Notes: generated from the sequence alone by a model not told the origin. A DNA stretch of 64,000 nt from MS024-2A sp965656215 (GCA_965656215.1 CBFHJD010000002.1:31577-95576); one strand, 5' to 3'; numbered from the stretch's first letter, positions 8,954-17,240 are shown. Numbers and translations: made by a program.

Positions 8954-10504
8954 TTAATTTCCCTCAAGAACAATAACGGAGAATGGGGGTAATTCTATGA
9001 TGGCTTCTCCATTTTTAAATTTAATTTTTTTGAATGGTTTTGGAGTAATAGCTTGAGGATGGTCAAAATCATTGTAATCTTGAAGAGATTCTGACGTTAA
9101 AATGGTAGCATCAAAATTCTTTACCTTCAGTTTACTTAATTCAATAGCAACGATATGACTTTGAGAATCATCAATATTCACCAATGAAATAGACGGATTA
9201 TTATTTTTCCCTCTTGAAGCAGAAAGGCTAATGGCAGGTAAGGTTTCTCCGTTTTTAGTAAAAAGAGGAGATTCAAATTCAAGTGGGATAAGTTGAGCGT
9301 CTTGATGAACGGCATACATTTTCAACACGTGATAGGTTGGAGTAAGAATTAATTTTTCACCTTCAGTTAATATTACAGCTTGTAATACATTAACGGTTTG
9401 CGCTAGATTAGCCATTTTTACTCTTTCGGCATGATTGTTAAATATGTTAAGAGTCATCCCTGCAATCATAGCATCTCTCATGGTATTTTGTTGGTATAGA
9501 AAACCAGGATTTGTCCCAGGTTCAACATCGTACCAACCTCCCCACTCATCTACAATGAGATCAATTTTATTTTCAGGATCATACTGTTCCATAATTGCAG
9601 TGTGCTTGGTAATGTATTCATCCATTTTATAGGCACGCTGCATAGTTTGAAAATACTGTGTATCACTAAAATCTGTGGCAGAACCCTTGTTTCCCCAGTC
9701 AATAACCGAGTAGGAGTGAAGGGCTACTGCTTCAATTAAATTTTTTGGGATATTCTTCATCAATACTTCAGTCCAATTGTAGTTTCCATCACTAGCACCT
9801 GAGGCTACACGATACAAGTCACTACTATTACTCCAGTCTGTCATGTAAGTTGCATATTGCCGATAGAGATTGGAATAGAATTCTGCAGTCATGTTTCCTC
9901 CGCATCCCCATGCTTCATTTCCTAATCCCCAAAAACGAACGTCCCAGGGTTGTTCACGTCCATTTTCTTTTCTCAAATTAGCCATTGGACTAACCCCTTC
10001 ATGGTTCACGTACTGAATCCAATCCGCAAATTCTCGAACGGTTCCACTTCCAATGTTTCCTGAAATATAGGGTTCCGTTTCTAAAGCTTCACATAAATTT
10101 AAAAAATCATGGGTACCAAAACTATTATCTTCTGTAACACCACCCCACCACTGATTTACTATAGTGGGTCTTTCTGATTTAGCACCGATTCCGTCTTTCC
10201 AATGGTAGGTGTCCGCAAAGCATCCACCAGGCCATCTTAAATTTGGTATTTTCATTTCTTTTAAAGCAGCAATGATGTCTTTTCTTACCCCATCAAGATT
10301 TGGAATTTCACTATCTTCACCAACATAAAAACCACCGTAAATACAACGTCCCAAATGCTCTGCAAAGTGTCCGTAAATATGCTTGCTGATTTGAGGAGCA
10401 TCTTCAGAGGGATTGACGGAAACAGATGTTTTTACCTGAGCAACTCCAAAGACTGAAAAGAATACTAATAAAAGTGATGCAAGTGATTTAATCTTATTTT
10501 TCAT
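8954..10504 (-). CDS. Alpha-L-arabinofuranosidase, GH51, exported
   Basis: Removes terminal alpha-L-arabinofuranosyl units from arabinan or arabinoxylan oligosaccharides (EC 3.2.1.55). The protein has 516 residues and belongs to GH51. The acid/base glutamate is E197 in GLGNEAWGCGGN, and the nucleophile is E320 in IVDEWGGWYD. LRWPGGCFADTYHW is another family hallmark. Residues 1-22 form a signal peptide (LLLVFFSVFGVAQ), so hydrolysis takes place in the periplasm or outside the cell, unlike the cytoplasmic enzymes of Bacillus. It is the first gene of the operon, 139 bases from divergent araR with an operator-like palindrome between them. Confidence 0.94.
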   Translation of the reverse strand: MKNKIKSLASLLLVFFSVFGVAQVKTSVSVNPSEDAPQISKHIYGHFAEHLGRCIYGGFYVGEDSEIPNLDGVRKDIIAALKEMKIPNLRWPGGCFADTYHWKDGIGAKSERPTIVNQWWGGVTEDNSFGTHDFLNLCEALETEPYISGNIGSGTVREFADWIQYVNHEGVSPMANLRKENGREQPWDVRFWGLGNEAWGCGGNMTAEFYSNLYRQYATYMTDWSNSSDLYRVASGASDGNYNWTEVLMKNIPKNLIEAVALHSYSVIDWGNKGSATDFSDTQYFQTMQRAYKMDEYITKHTAIMEQYDPENKIDLIVDEWGGWYDVEPGTNPGFLYQQNTMRDAMIAGMTLNIFNNHAERVKMANLAQTVNVLQAVILTEGEKLILTPTYHVLKMYAVHQDAQLIPLEFESPLFTKNGETLPAISLSASRGKNNNPSISLVNIDDSQSHIVAIELSKLKVKNFDATILTSESLQDYNDFDHPQAITPKPFKKIKFKNGEAIIELPPFSVIVLEGN

Positions 10505-10572
10505 AGGATGAATTTTAAAAATTTAACTTTGTTTTTGTAAAACAGTTACGTTGTTTTTCATTTTAATTATAA

Positions 10573-10587
10573 GTGTTAAAATAACAC
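10573..10587. promoter_or_regulatory. Perfect palindrome, probable AraR operator
   Basis: GTGTTA-AAA-TAACAC is a perfect 6-base inverted repeat with a 3-base centre. It sits roughly midway in the 139-base spacer between the divergent arabinofuranosidase and araR genes. Its centre is 76 bases from the former start and 64 from the latter. Nudix-type AraR proteins of Bacteroides bind palindromes between and upstream of ara genes, so this is the likely site. The match to the published Bacteroides motif was not checked. Confidence 0.65.
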
Positions 10588-10643
10588 ATAATTTAATAAT
10601 TTGCCAAAATAGAATTTAAAAAATTTCTTTTTAGAAAGATTTT

Positions 10644-11366
10644 ATGAATAAATTAATTAATAAGAAAAAGAAAGTGCAATTACATCGTTACAGCAAAGAA
10701 GATAAAGTTTTAGTAGCAGTTGACTGTATAATTTTTGGCTTTGATAAAGAGGGCTTGAAAATTTTACTGATAAAGCGTGATTTTGAGCCTAAAAAAGGGG
10801 AGTGGTCACTAATGGGCGGATTTTTAAAGCGGCAAGAGACATTAAATGATGCGGCCAATAGGGTGTTAAAAAAACTCACAGGTCTGGAAGAAGTCTATAT
10901 GGAACAACTTTTATCCTACAGTGAAATTGATAGAGATCCAGAAGAGCGGACCTTATCAGTCGCCTTTTTTGCATTAATCAATATTGCTAATTACGACTTG
11001 AAGTTAAATAAAGAAAATGCTGCCCAATGGTTCAGTTTAGCTGAGGCACCTACTCCAATCTTTGATCATCAGCAAATGATCAATGAGGCTCTTGTCACAT
11101 TAAAAAGAAAAGCATTGAGTAAACCCATTGGATTTGAATTACTTCCCAACAAGTTTACTATGAGGCAACTTCAAAATTTATATGAATCCATATTAAGTCA
11201 AAAATTAGATAAAAGAAATTTTATTAGTAAAATCAACGCTCTTAAAATCCTAACTCGCTTAGAAGAAAAGGATAAGTCAACTTCAAAAAAAGGAGCGTAT
11301 TTATATCAATTTGATGAAGAAAAGTATCATTTGAAAAAGGAAGATGGGTTTAGTTTTAGAATATAA
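10644..11366 (+). CDS. araR: Nudix-family transcriptional regulator of arabinose use (AraR type)
   Basis: A 240-residue protein with an N-terminal Nudix fold (about 20-150) and a C-terminal winged helix-turn-helix (about 155-240, including KFTMRQLQNLYESIL and FISKINALKIL). This architecture matches the AraR/NrtR group of regulators, in which the Nudix fold senses a small molecule. The Nudix box at 59-81 (GGFLKRQETLNDAANRVLKK) keeps G, E and R but has lost the REx2EE metal-binding glutamates. It is therefore unlikely to hydrolyse anything. Placement opposite the araBDA operon, with a shared palindrome, points to an arabinose-responsive repressor like Bacteroides thetaiotaomicron AraR. That assignment is inference from context and architecture. 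Confidence 0.88.
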   Translation: MNKLINKKKKVQLHRYSKEDKVLVAVDCIIFGFDKEGLKILLIKRDFEPKKGEWSLMGGFLKRQETLNDAANRVLKKLTGLEEVYMEQLLSYSEIDRDPEERTLSVAFFALINIANYDLKLNKENAAQWFSLAEAPTPIFDHQQMINEALVTLKRKALSKPIGFELLPNKFTMRQLQNLYESILSQKLDKRNFISKINALKILTRLEEKDKSTSKKGAYLYQFDEEKYHLKKEDGFSFRI

Positions 11367-11477
11367 AACTTTAGTTTTTTTTTTTCATTGATAACTTATA
11401 GGATTTTTTCAAGCATCCGATCAATAAAGTAACATTACACTTTTGTGAAAATCCACTCTTTTTTTATAAATTAAAAT

Positions 11478-11485
11478 TATATTTG
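11478..11485 (+). promoter_or_regulatory. Candidate -7 box upstream of the tRNA region
   Basis: TATATTTG fits TAnnTTTG and is the only good promoter element between araR and tRNA-Arg. I see no matching -33 TTTG at the usual distance. Confidence 0.35.
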
Positions 11486-11527
11486 CATTCATTTTAAAAT
11501 ACATATTAAAAAAATGATTTTAAAATG

Positions 11528-11620
11528 ATAGCTCAACTGTTTCACATTAAGCAGTGCTCAGCTGGATAGCGCATTCCGATTTCCAATCGGAACGGTCAAG
11601 TTCAGAGGAGAAGCGCCAAG
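11528..11620 (+). pseudogene. Decayed tRNA remnant(s)
   Basis: From about 11554 the sequence GCTCAGCTGGATAGCGCA is a typical D-arm. It is followed by a perfect anticodon stem TCCGA/TCGGA around a 7-base loop TTTCCAA, which would read TCC (Gly). After the variable-like ACGGTC there is no T-loop TTCGAAT and no 3' strand that pairs an acceptor stem, so the gene is dead. A second D-arm-like scrap, TAGCTCAACTG, lies at 11528-11538. The intact tRNA-Arg follows within about 12 bases and shares the D-arm wording. Confidence 0.5.
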
Positions 11621-11629
11621 AAGTAAAAA

Positions 11630-11703
11630 GGTCGCGTAGCTCAGCTGGATAGAGCATCTGCCTTCTAAGCAGACGGTCGCAGGTTCGAATCCTGCCGCGA
11701 TCA
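11630..11703 (+). tRNA. tRNA-Arg (anticodon TCT)
   Basis: A complete 74-base cloverleaf. The acceptor stem GGTCGCG pairs with CGCGATC with one G-U pair, and the discriminator base is A. The D-arm is GCTC/GAGC, and the anticodon stem TCTGC/GCAGA encloses CTTCTAA, giving anticodon TCT for AGA codons. The T-arm has the canonical GGTTCGAATCC. The CCA end is not encoded. Confidence 0.93.
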
Positions 11704-11715
11704 CTACTACCCCCA

Positions 11716-11868
11716 ATGATGTTTACTGTTTATATCCTATATTCAAAATCTTTAGATCGATACTATATTGGCCATACAGGGGACATGAGGGATAGGTTTC
11801 ACCGACACAATTCAGGAAGAAGTAAATCAACAAGATCAGACTTAAGGTATGAGTTGGTTTTAATTTAA
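11716..11868 (+). pseudogene. Truncated GIY-YIG nuclease-like protein
   Basis: A 50-codon frame starting ATG ATG just after tRNA-Arg. It encodes VYILYSKSLDRYYIGHT, the YIL...YIG signature of the short GIY-YIG (UPF0213/YhbQ-like) proteins, then the basic helix around RFHRHNSGRSKSTR and finally RYELVLI. Intact relatives run to about 80-100 residues and carry a glutamate-containing helix after the ELV strand. Here a TAA follows immediately, so the catalytic glutamate and C-terminal helices are missing. It is most likely a decayed copy. A functional mini-protein is possible but unlikely. Confidence 0.6.
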
Positions 11869-11972
11869 AGTAAGGGCATGCAGTTCCATACAGACTTTTA
11901 ATTTAAGCTATTACTTTATTTCTGTACTAAAATTAAACTTCAACACTACAAAACTCTATTTTGAATCGAGTT

Positions 11973-12104
11973 TTATGAGTTTCCTTGTTTTTTGAGTTCT
12001 TTAAGTATGGCTTCCAATAATTCAGATTGACGATTTAGATTGTAAAGGATATCTCGATCAGTTACTTTTTGTTCAATAGTTCGGGTTTTGTTAAAATATT
12101 TCAT
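11973..12104 (-). CDS. Small hypothetical protein, 43 residues
   Basis: An ATG-started frame of 43 codons on the minus strand in the spacer between the truncated GIY-YIG gene and ald. The product is hydrophilic: MKYFNKTRTIEQKV is followed by a probable amphipathic helix (DILYNLNRQSELLEAILKEL) rich in Leu, Glu and Lys, ending KKQGNS. I do not recognise the family. The codon choice and helical periodicity look like real coding sequence, but there is no strong ribosome-binding site. Function unknown. Confidence 0.4.
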   Translation of the reverse strand: MKYFNKTRTIEQKVTDRDILYNLNRQSELLEAILKELKKQGNS

Positions 12105-12218
12105 GATTTGAGGTTTAGTATTTAAAGTTACCAAATACTATAATTATACAAAACAATTTGATCTAATTTAAGCTACAAATTTATATCTTCGGATGTAACT
12201 TTAACCAATACCCATGCT

Positions 12219-13331
12219 ATGAAAATTGGAGTTCCAAAAGAAATTAAATCTCAAGAGGCCAGAGTTGGGTTAACCCCAGCCGGAGCGCTTACTTTAATTC
12301 AATCAGGACATCACGTTTGCATTCAAAAAGGAGCAGGTTTACTCAGTGGTATTTCTGATGTGGAATACGTTCAAGTTGGCTGTGAATTAGTGAATAATAT
12401 TGAGTCAATTTATCTGCACGCTGAGATGATTATAAAAGTAAAAGAGCCGGTTGAGAAAGAATATGATTTAATTCAAGATGGGCAATTACTGTTTACGTAT
12501 TTTCATTTCGCTTCTAGTGAACAATTGACTAATGCCATGCTCAAAAGTGGAGCTATTTGTTTGGCATACGAAACCGTTGAGGAAAGTGGTAAGCTCCCAT
12601 TATTGATACCGATGTCTGAAGTAGCTGGCCGGATGGCAACCCAGGAAGGCGCAAAGTATCTAGAAAAGCCTTTTGGGGGCTTTGGAATTTTACTCGGTGG
12701 AGTTACCGGCGTTCAACCTGCAAATGTAATGGTCATAGGAGGGGGAGTGTCCGGAACCGAAGCAGCACGAATGGCAGCAGGCCTCGGTGCCAATGTTACC
12801 ATTTTAGACACGAATTTGCAACGACTTCGAGAACTTGAAAGTATTATGCCGGCTAACGTAACTCCCGTCTATTCAAACTCCTATACTATAGAAGAAGAGC
12901 TCAAGCGTTCACATTTAATCATCGGTACTGTTTTGATACCGGGCTCAAAAGCCCCTAAGTTGATTCGAAAAGAAATGCTGTCTCAGATGATGCCAGGAAC
13001 CGTTTTAGTCGATGTTGCAATTGATCAAGGAGGTTGTTTTGAAACTAGTGAACCTACCACGCATGATGCACCCATCAAGATTAAAGAGGGGATCATTCAT
13101 TATGCAGTAACTAATATGCCTGGAGCGGTTCCAAATACGTCTACCACAGCTTTAACCAATGCTACATTAAGTTATGCTTTACAGCTTGCAAACAAAGGTT
13201 GGAAAACTGCCTGTGTTGAAAATAAAGCCTTGATGAAAGGACTAAATATTGTACAGGGTAAAGTTGTTTATAAAGAAGTTGCGGAAGCCTTTGATTTAGA
13301 TTATATTGTTGCTTCTTCTTTGATGCACTAA
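12219..13331 (+). CDS. ald: Alanine dehydrogenase
   Basis: Catalyses reversible NAD-dependent deamination of L-alanine to pyruvate and ammonia (EC 1.4.1.1). The 370-residue length is exact for the family. The N-terminus MKIGVPKEIKSQEARVGLTP holds the substrate-binding R15. K75 in IKVKEP and H96 in FTYFHFASS are the catalytic pair. The Rossmann domain opens at about 170 with VIGGGVSGTEAARMAAGLGA and the NAD-binding acid in ILDTN. The C-terminal part shows NMPGAVPNTSTTALTNATL. The gene is followed after one base by the DUF4442 gene, so the two are probably co-transcribed. Confidence 0.96.
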   Translation: MKIGVPKEIKSQEARVGLTPAGALTLIQSGHHVCIQKGAGLLSGISDVEYVQVGCELVNNIESIYLHAEMIIKVKEPVEKEYDLIQDGQLLFTYFHFASSEQLTNAMLKSGAICLAYETVEESGKLPLLIPMSEVAGRMATQEGAKYLEKPFGGFGILLGGVTGVQPANVMVIGGGVSGTEAARMAAGLGANVTILDTNLQRLRELESIMPANVTPVYSNSYTIEEELKRSHLIIGTVLIPGSKAPKLIRKEMLSQMMPGTVLVDVAIDQGGCFETSEPTTHDAPIKIKEGIIHYAVTNMPGAVPNTSTTALTNATLSYALQLANKGWKTACVENKALMKGLNIVQGKVVYKEVAEAFDLDYIVASSLMH

Positions 13332-13332
13332 T

Positions 13333-13788
13333 ATGAATTTTACACCGTCCAGACTCAACATTTTTACTTTTTTAAAGTTGCCTTCGGTTTGGTGGTGTGG
13401 TGTGCGAATTACTAAAATTGAGACCAATTATTGTGAAGCTAAAGTTGTACATCGCTGGGTCAATCAAAACCCGTTTCAATCAATGTTTTGGGCAGTCCAA
13501 GGGATGGCCGCAGAACTGACAACTGGAGTTTTAATTATGCAAGCCGTCAAACAGCACGGACTTAAAGTCTCCATGTTAGTATTGAATAACCGCGCAAATT
13601 TTACTAAAAAAGCACGCGGTAAGATACTTTTTAACTGCGATGCAAAGCAAAAAATCAATACAGCTTTTAAGCAGTTGCTTGAAGGTCAAAAAACACAAAC
13701 CTTTTGGTTGACGTCAAAAGGTGTTGATCAGCAAGGTAATACAGTATCCACCTTTGAATTTGAATGGACATTGCTCCTAAAAGAATAA
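13333..13788 (+). CDS. DUF4442 hotdog-fold protein
   Basis: A 151-residue protein resembling the DUF4442 branch of the hotdog thioesterase superfamily. Visible features are the N-terminal helix LNIFTFLKLPSVWWCGVRI, the central NPFQSMFWAVQGMAAELTTG, which corresponds to the long hotdog helix, and the following beta strands. The usual acyl-CoA thioesterase catalytic acid is not obvious, as is common for DUF4442. It starts one base after the ald stop and ends four bases before the nitronate monooxygenase-like gene. Co-transcription is likely, but the metabolic link is unclear. Its substrate is unknown. Confidence 0.7.
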   Translation: MNFTPSRLNIFTFLKLPSVWWCGVRITKIETNYCEAKVVHRWVNQNPFQSMFWAVQGMAAELTTGVLIMQAVKQHGLKVSMLVLNNRANFTKKARGKILFNCDAKQKINTAFKQLLEGQKTQTFWLTSKGVDQQGNTVSTFEFEWTLLLKE

Positions 13789-13792
13789 ACTT

Positions 13793-14770
13793 ATGAATCT
13801 AACCTTTGAAGACCGTTTGAGTATCCCCGCCATAGCAGCGCCTATGTTTTTAATCTCTGGACCACAGCTAGTAATTGAATGTTGTAAAAATGGTGTAGTG
13901 GGAACTTTTCCTGCATTAAATCAAAGAACTACAGAAGGTTTTGAAGCATGGGTAGTCGAAATTAAAACCGCCTTAGCTCAATTTGAAGAAGAGACTGGAA
14001 AAAAGGCAGCACCTTATGGTGTAAACTTAATTGTCCACCCTACAAATCCAAGAGTAATGCCTGATCTTGAGGTTTGTGTCAAACATCAAGTTCCCTTAAT
14101 CATTACTTCCTTAGGTGCAGTACCTGATTTAGTCAATGCAGTTCATAGTTATGGCGGTTTGGTTTATCACGATGTTATAAAGAAGCGTCATGCAGAAAAA
14201 GCCTCAGAAGCTGGTGTAGACGGTCTTATTCTTGTTGCAGCAGGAGCAGGGGGGCACGCCGGTGCATTGAGTCCTTTAGCTTTAATCAATGAAATTAAAG
14301 GTTTCTTTAAAAAAACCATTTTACTTTCAGGGTGTATAAGTACGGGTCGTGATATTGCTTCCGCACTACAAATGGGTGCTGATCTAGCTTATATGGGAAC
14401 ACGGTTCATCAATGTTAAAGAAAGTATGGCCGATCCTAAATATCAAGAAATGATCATTAACAGTAAGGCAGAAGATATTGTTTACACTGCTGCTGTTTCT
14501 GGGGTCAACGCCAACTTCTTACGTCCTAGTTTAGAGGCAATGGGGATTACTGAAGAACTTTGGAGTCAAACTAAAAAAATTGACTTTGGTAGTGAATTAG
14601 ATGCAGCAAAGGCAGAGGCACAGGCTTGGAAAACCATTTGGTCAGCCGGTCAGGGGGTTACTTCAATCGATGACGTAAAACCTACTAAAGCACTCATTGA
14701 ACAATTAAAGACTGAATTTAAAAGCGCTTTAGAAGAACAACAGGAGAATTACAAAAAATACTGTCAGTAG
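13793..14770 (+). CDS. Nitronate monooxygenase-family flavoprotein
   Basis: A 325-residue FMN-dependent TIM-barrel enzyme of the 2-nitropropane dioxygenase/nitronate monooxygenase family. The N-terminus IPAIAAPMFLISGPQLV, the phosphate-binding LSGCISTGRDIASALQMGAD, and AAGAGGHAGALSPLALI with the catalytic-position H155 are clear hallmarks. TRFINVKES closes the FMN site. Members detoxify alkyl nitronates such as propionate 3-nitronate or act as NAD(P)H:quinone reductases, and the sequence does not settle which. It is the third gene of an ald-DUF4442-NMO run with almost no spacers. Confidence 0.85.
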   Translation: MNLTFEDRLSIPAIAAPMFLISGPQLVIECCKNGVVGTFPALNQRTTEGFEAWVVEIKTALAQFEEETGKKAAPYGVNLIVHPTNPRVMPDLEVCVKHQVPLIITSLGAVPDLVNAVHSYGGLVYHDVIKKRHAEKASEAGVDGLILVAAGAGGHAGALSPLALINEIKGFFKKTILLSGCISTGRDIASALQMGADLAYMGTRFINVKESMADPKYQEMIINSKAEDIVYTAAVSGVNANFLRPSLEAMGITEELWSQTKKIDFGSELDAAKAEAQAWKTIWSAGQGVTSIDDVKPTKALIEQLKTEFKSALEEQQENYKKYCQ

Positions 14771-14820
14771 GTTTGTTTGCTTTTTAGATTCCCTAAAGAA
14801 TAATTTTTTTTATTAAAAAT

Positions 14821-16113
14821 TTAGCGTGTAAGGCGATAAATTAACAGTGCTGCTCTCTGAATTAAAGCATTCATGGTTTTTAGATTGACAGTTTCTTGGG
14901 GTGTATGAGCTCCATTTCCCATTGTTCCTAATCCGTCAAGACCGTCAACATAGTCTGCGACAAAAGAAATATCAGCGGCACCTCTTCGGCTAGGGTCGTA
15001 TCCACTTACAGGTCCAAATCCAAGATCTTGACTGACCTCACTTAAAGTTTCTAAAACGGCTTGGTTTCCTTTGGTAGGTCCCATGGCGGGATAACTGTCT
15101 GTAAAACTTATGCTTGCTGAAGTTTGAGGAAGATTTTGACTAACAATCTCACGCATTTTAGCACGAGCATTTTCCTTTTGTTCTTCGGATATAAATCGAA
15201 GTCCACCATTTACCACAGCAGTTTGCGCTACAACATTGGTTTTTCCAAAAGTTGATCCACTACTTGTTTGTTTGTCATAATCAACAAAAGTTCCACCGAG
15301 GAGTGTTCCTGGATTAAAGGTGAGGTATTCTTCGCCTCGAACTTCTTCATAAAAAGTATTGAGGATTCGACTCATTTCAAAGATTGCTCCTGCACCTACG
15401 CGCTCGTTAAAAACACCTGATGAGTGAGCCCGCTTACCTTTGACTTCAACGCTCCATCCTGATGCACCACGTCTTGCAATCGTAGCATTATCAAATCCAG
15501 TAGCGGTTTCAAATCCCAAAGCAATATCTGCTTTTTTTCCAGCCTCAATTAACGCTTCACGAGAAATTGTGAGAGGTTTTCCAGTACTTTCTTCATCTCC
15601 TGTAAAAGCGACTGTAATATTTGCTTTATTTAACAAATTGAGATCTGCAAGTGCTTTAAGTGCATAAAGTACAATTACATCACCTCCCTTCATGTCATTT
15701 GCTCCTGGACCGTAAGCCATACTGTCGTTGATTCGTTCAAAGGTTTGAAAAGGACTGTTTTCCTCAAAGACAGTATCTAGATGTCCAATGAGTAATAGTT
15801 TTTTGCCTTTATCACCATTTATTGAAGCAAACAAATGTCCAGCACGATTCATCTCAGCAGGCATATTAATCCATTGGGTTTGAAAACCAATTTCTTGAAA
15901 TGCTGAGCGGAATACATTTCCTACTTCTTTAACTCCTTTTTGATTTAGAGTCCCACTGTTAATATTAACCACTTGTTCTAAAAATGAGAGACTTTCTTCA
16001 TCTAGACTTTTAACTCGATCTATGATTTTACGTTCAGTTCTATTGAGTTTTTGTGCCTGAAGATTGAATGCTATGAAAGCTATAAAAAGGGTTGTTAAAA
16101 GAGATTTGAACAT
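14821..16113 (-). CDS. Secreted M20 family peptidase, carboxypeptidase G2-like
   Basis: A 430-residue zinc exopeptidase with a signal peptide ending FNLQA (1-20). The two-metal site is visible: H111 and D113 in LIGHLDTVFEE, D140 in GPGANDMKGGD, and E174-E175 in FTGDEESTGKP. The lid domain has GKRAHSSGVFNERVG, and the C-terminal ligand lies in GNGAHTPQETVN. Order and length fit the glutamate carboxypeptidase/CPG2 subgroup, which removes C-terminal amino acids or cleaves small acyl-amino acids. It is distinct from the M20 protein at the left end of the window. It lies 11 bases after the AI-2E transporter gene on the same strand. Confidence 0.87.
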   Translation of the reverse strand: MFKSLLTTLFIAFIAFNLQAQKLNRTERKIIDRVKSLDEESLSFLEQVVNINSGTLNQKGVKEVGNVFRSAFQEIGFQTQWINMPAEMNRAGHLFASINGDKGKKLLLIGHLDTVFEENSPFQTFERINDSMAYGPGANDMKGGDVIVLYALKALADLNLLNKANITVAFTGDEESTGKPLTISREALIEAGKKADIALGFETATGFDNATIARRGASGWSVEVKGKRAHSSGVFNERVGAGAIFEMSRILNTFYEEVRGEEYLTFNPGTLLGGTFVDYDKQTSSGSTFGKTNVVAQTAVVNGGLRFISEEQKENARAKMREIVSQNLPQTSASISFTDSYPAMGPTKGNQAVLETLSEVSQDLGFGPVSGYDPSRRGAADISFVADYVDGLDGLGTMGNGAHTPQETVNLKTMNALIQRAALLIYRLTR

Positions 16114-16124
16114 AAGTTTCGCTG

Positions 16125-17213
16125 TTAAAAGTTTTTAGTTAGAGATTTTACAATTTTATTTTCAGAAAGGAATTCCTGTGCGATTACTTTAATCGTTGTG
16201 TATAATGGAATAGCAATGATCATTCCTACTGGCCCAAGTAAAGTTCCTGATGCAAGAATGACAATAAAGATTTCTAAAGGATGTGATTTTACACTGTTTG
16301 AAAAAATAAAAGGTTGACTGAAAAAATTATCAATCAGTTGACCCACTATAAAACCAATCATTACGTAAGTGGTTTTAGGTAGAATAACAGTACTAAAGTC
16401 TGCACCAATAAAGCTACTCATGGTTAAAAGTAACATTAAAACTCCACCAATGATGGGACCCAGATAAGGTATTAGATTCAATAAAGCGCATAAGAAAGCA
16501 ATGATAAAAGCATTTTCAACTTTAAACACTGCTAACACAATACTGTAAACAATCATTAAAATACCAATCTGAAGAAGTAGTCCTAAGAAATACCGGGACA
16601 ATAAATTTTTTGTTTTTTCGATTGATTTTTCAACCCTGCTGCTTACATTATCATTGACCAGTGCTAATATGATTCGCTCTTGTAAGTGACTGTCTTTTAG
16701 GAAAAAAAAGAGTATAAAAACTACAGAGAACAGTCCGATCGTAAATCCACCCAATAATTCTATGGTTTGGTTGAGTAATTCAGGCAGTAAACCAAAATTG
16801 ACATTTTGAAAGAGATTGTCTACTGAAAATTGCTGTTGCCAAAAACTATTATCCAAGTTAAAATAGGTTCCAATTTCATTGATTAGCGTTTCAATATTTC
16901 CTTTGAGTAGGTCAACTTCCAGCAAGGATAAATTCTCTCCTTGTTGAACCAATAGGGGAACAAAAAGCGAAAAAATGCTAACCAATATCCACATAAGAAA
17001 AATTATAGTAATGGTTGATGCCAACACGTTTCTCAACTTTAGACGTTGGGTTAGAAACTTATTTATTGGCCTACCAATCAGGCTTACAATACCTGCGATA
17101 AGCATATAGATTAGCAGCGTTTTAATCTGAAGTAGTAGCCAGACGGCAATACAAATACCAGTGATTTGAAGTACTGCACGGACAATTCCACCGGAGATTT
17201 CTTTTGCATTCAT
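16125..17213 (-). CDS. AI-2E family transporter (UPF0118/PerM-like)
   Basis: A 362-residue integral membrane protein with about eight hydrophobic segments. Two fall in the first 80 residues, a pair lies near 150-170, and a C-terminal bundle includes FIIAFLCALLNLIPYLGPIIGG, the family hallmark, and GPVGMIIAIPLYTTIKV. The family exports small molecules or ions. The AI-2 label comes from one E. coli member and should not be read as evidence of quorum sensing here. It lies between rsmE (27 bases) and the M20 gene (11 bases), all on the minus strand. Confidence 0.85.
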   Translation of the reverse strand: MNAKEISGGIVRAVLQITGICIAVWLLLQIKTLLIYMLIAGIVSLIGRPINKFLTQRLKLRNVLASTITIIFLMWILVSIFSLFVPLLVQQGENLSLLEVDLLKGNIETLINEIGTYFNLDNSFWQQQFSVDNLFQNVNFGLLPELLNQTIELLGGFTIGLFSVVFILFFFLKDSHLQERIILALVNDNVSSRVEKSIEKTKNLLSRYFLGLLLQIGILMIVYSIVLAVFKVENAFIIAFLCALLNLIPYLGPIIGGVLMLLLTMSSFIGADFSTVILPKTTYVMIGFIVGQLIDNFFSQPFIFSNSVKSHPLEIFIVILASGTLLGPVGMIIAIPLYTTIKVIAQEFLSENKIVKSLTKNF

Positions 17214-17240
17214 GGGCTAAATATAGGAAAGTTTAGAGCT

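Noticed and set aside
10573..10587. Ara palindrome as a transcription terminator
   Set aside because: It is AT-rich, has no adjacent T-run in either direction and lies between divergent genes.
16125..17213. AI-2E transporter as evidence for quorum sensing
   Set aside because: The family name derives from one E. coli protein; there is no luxS or AI-2 receptor gene nearby.
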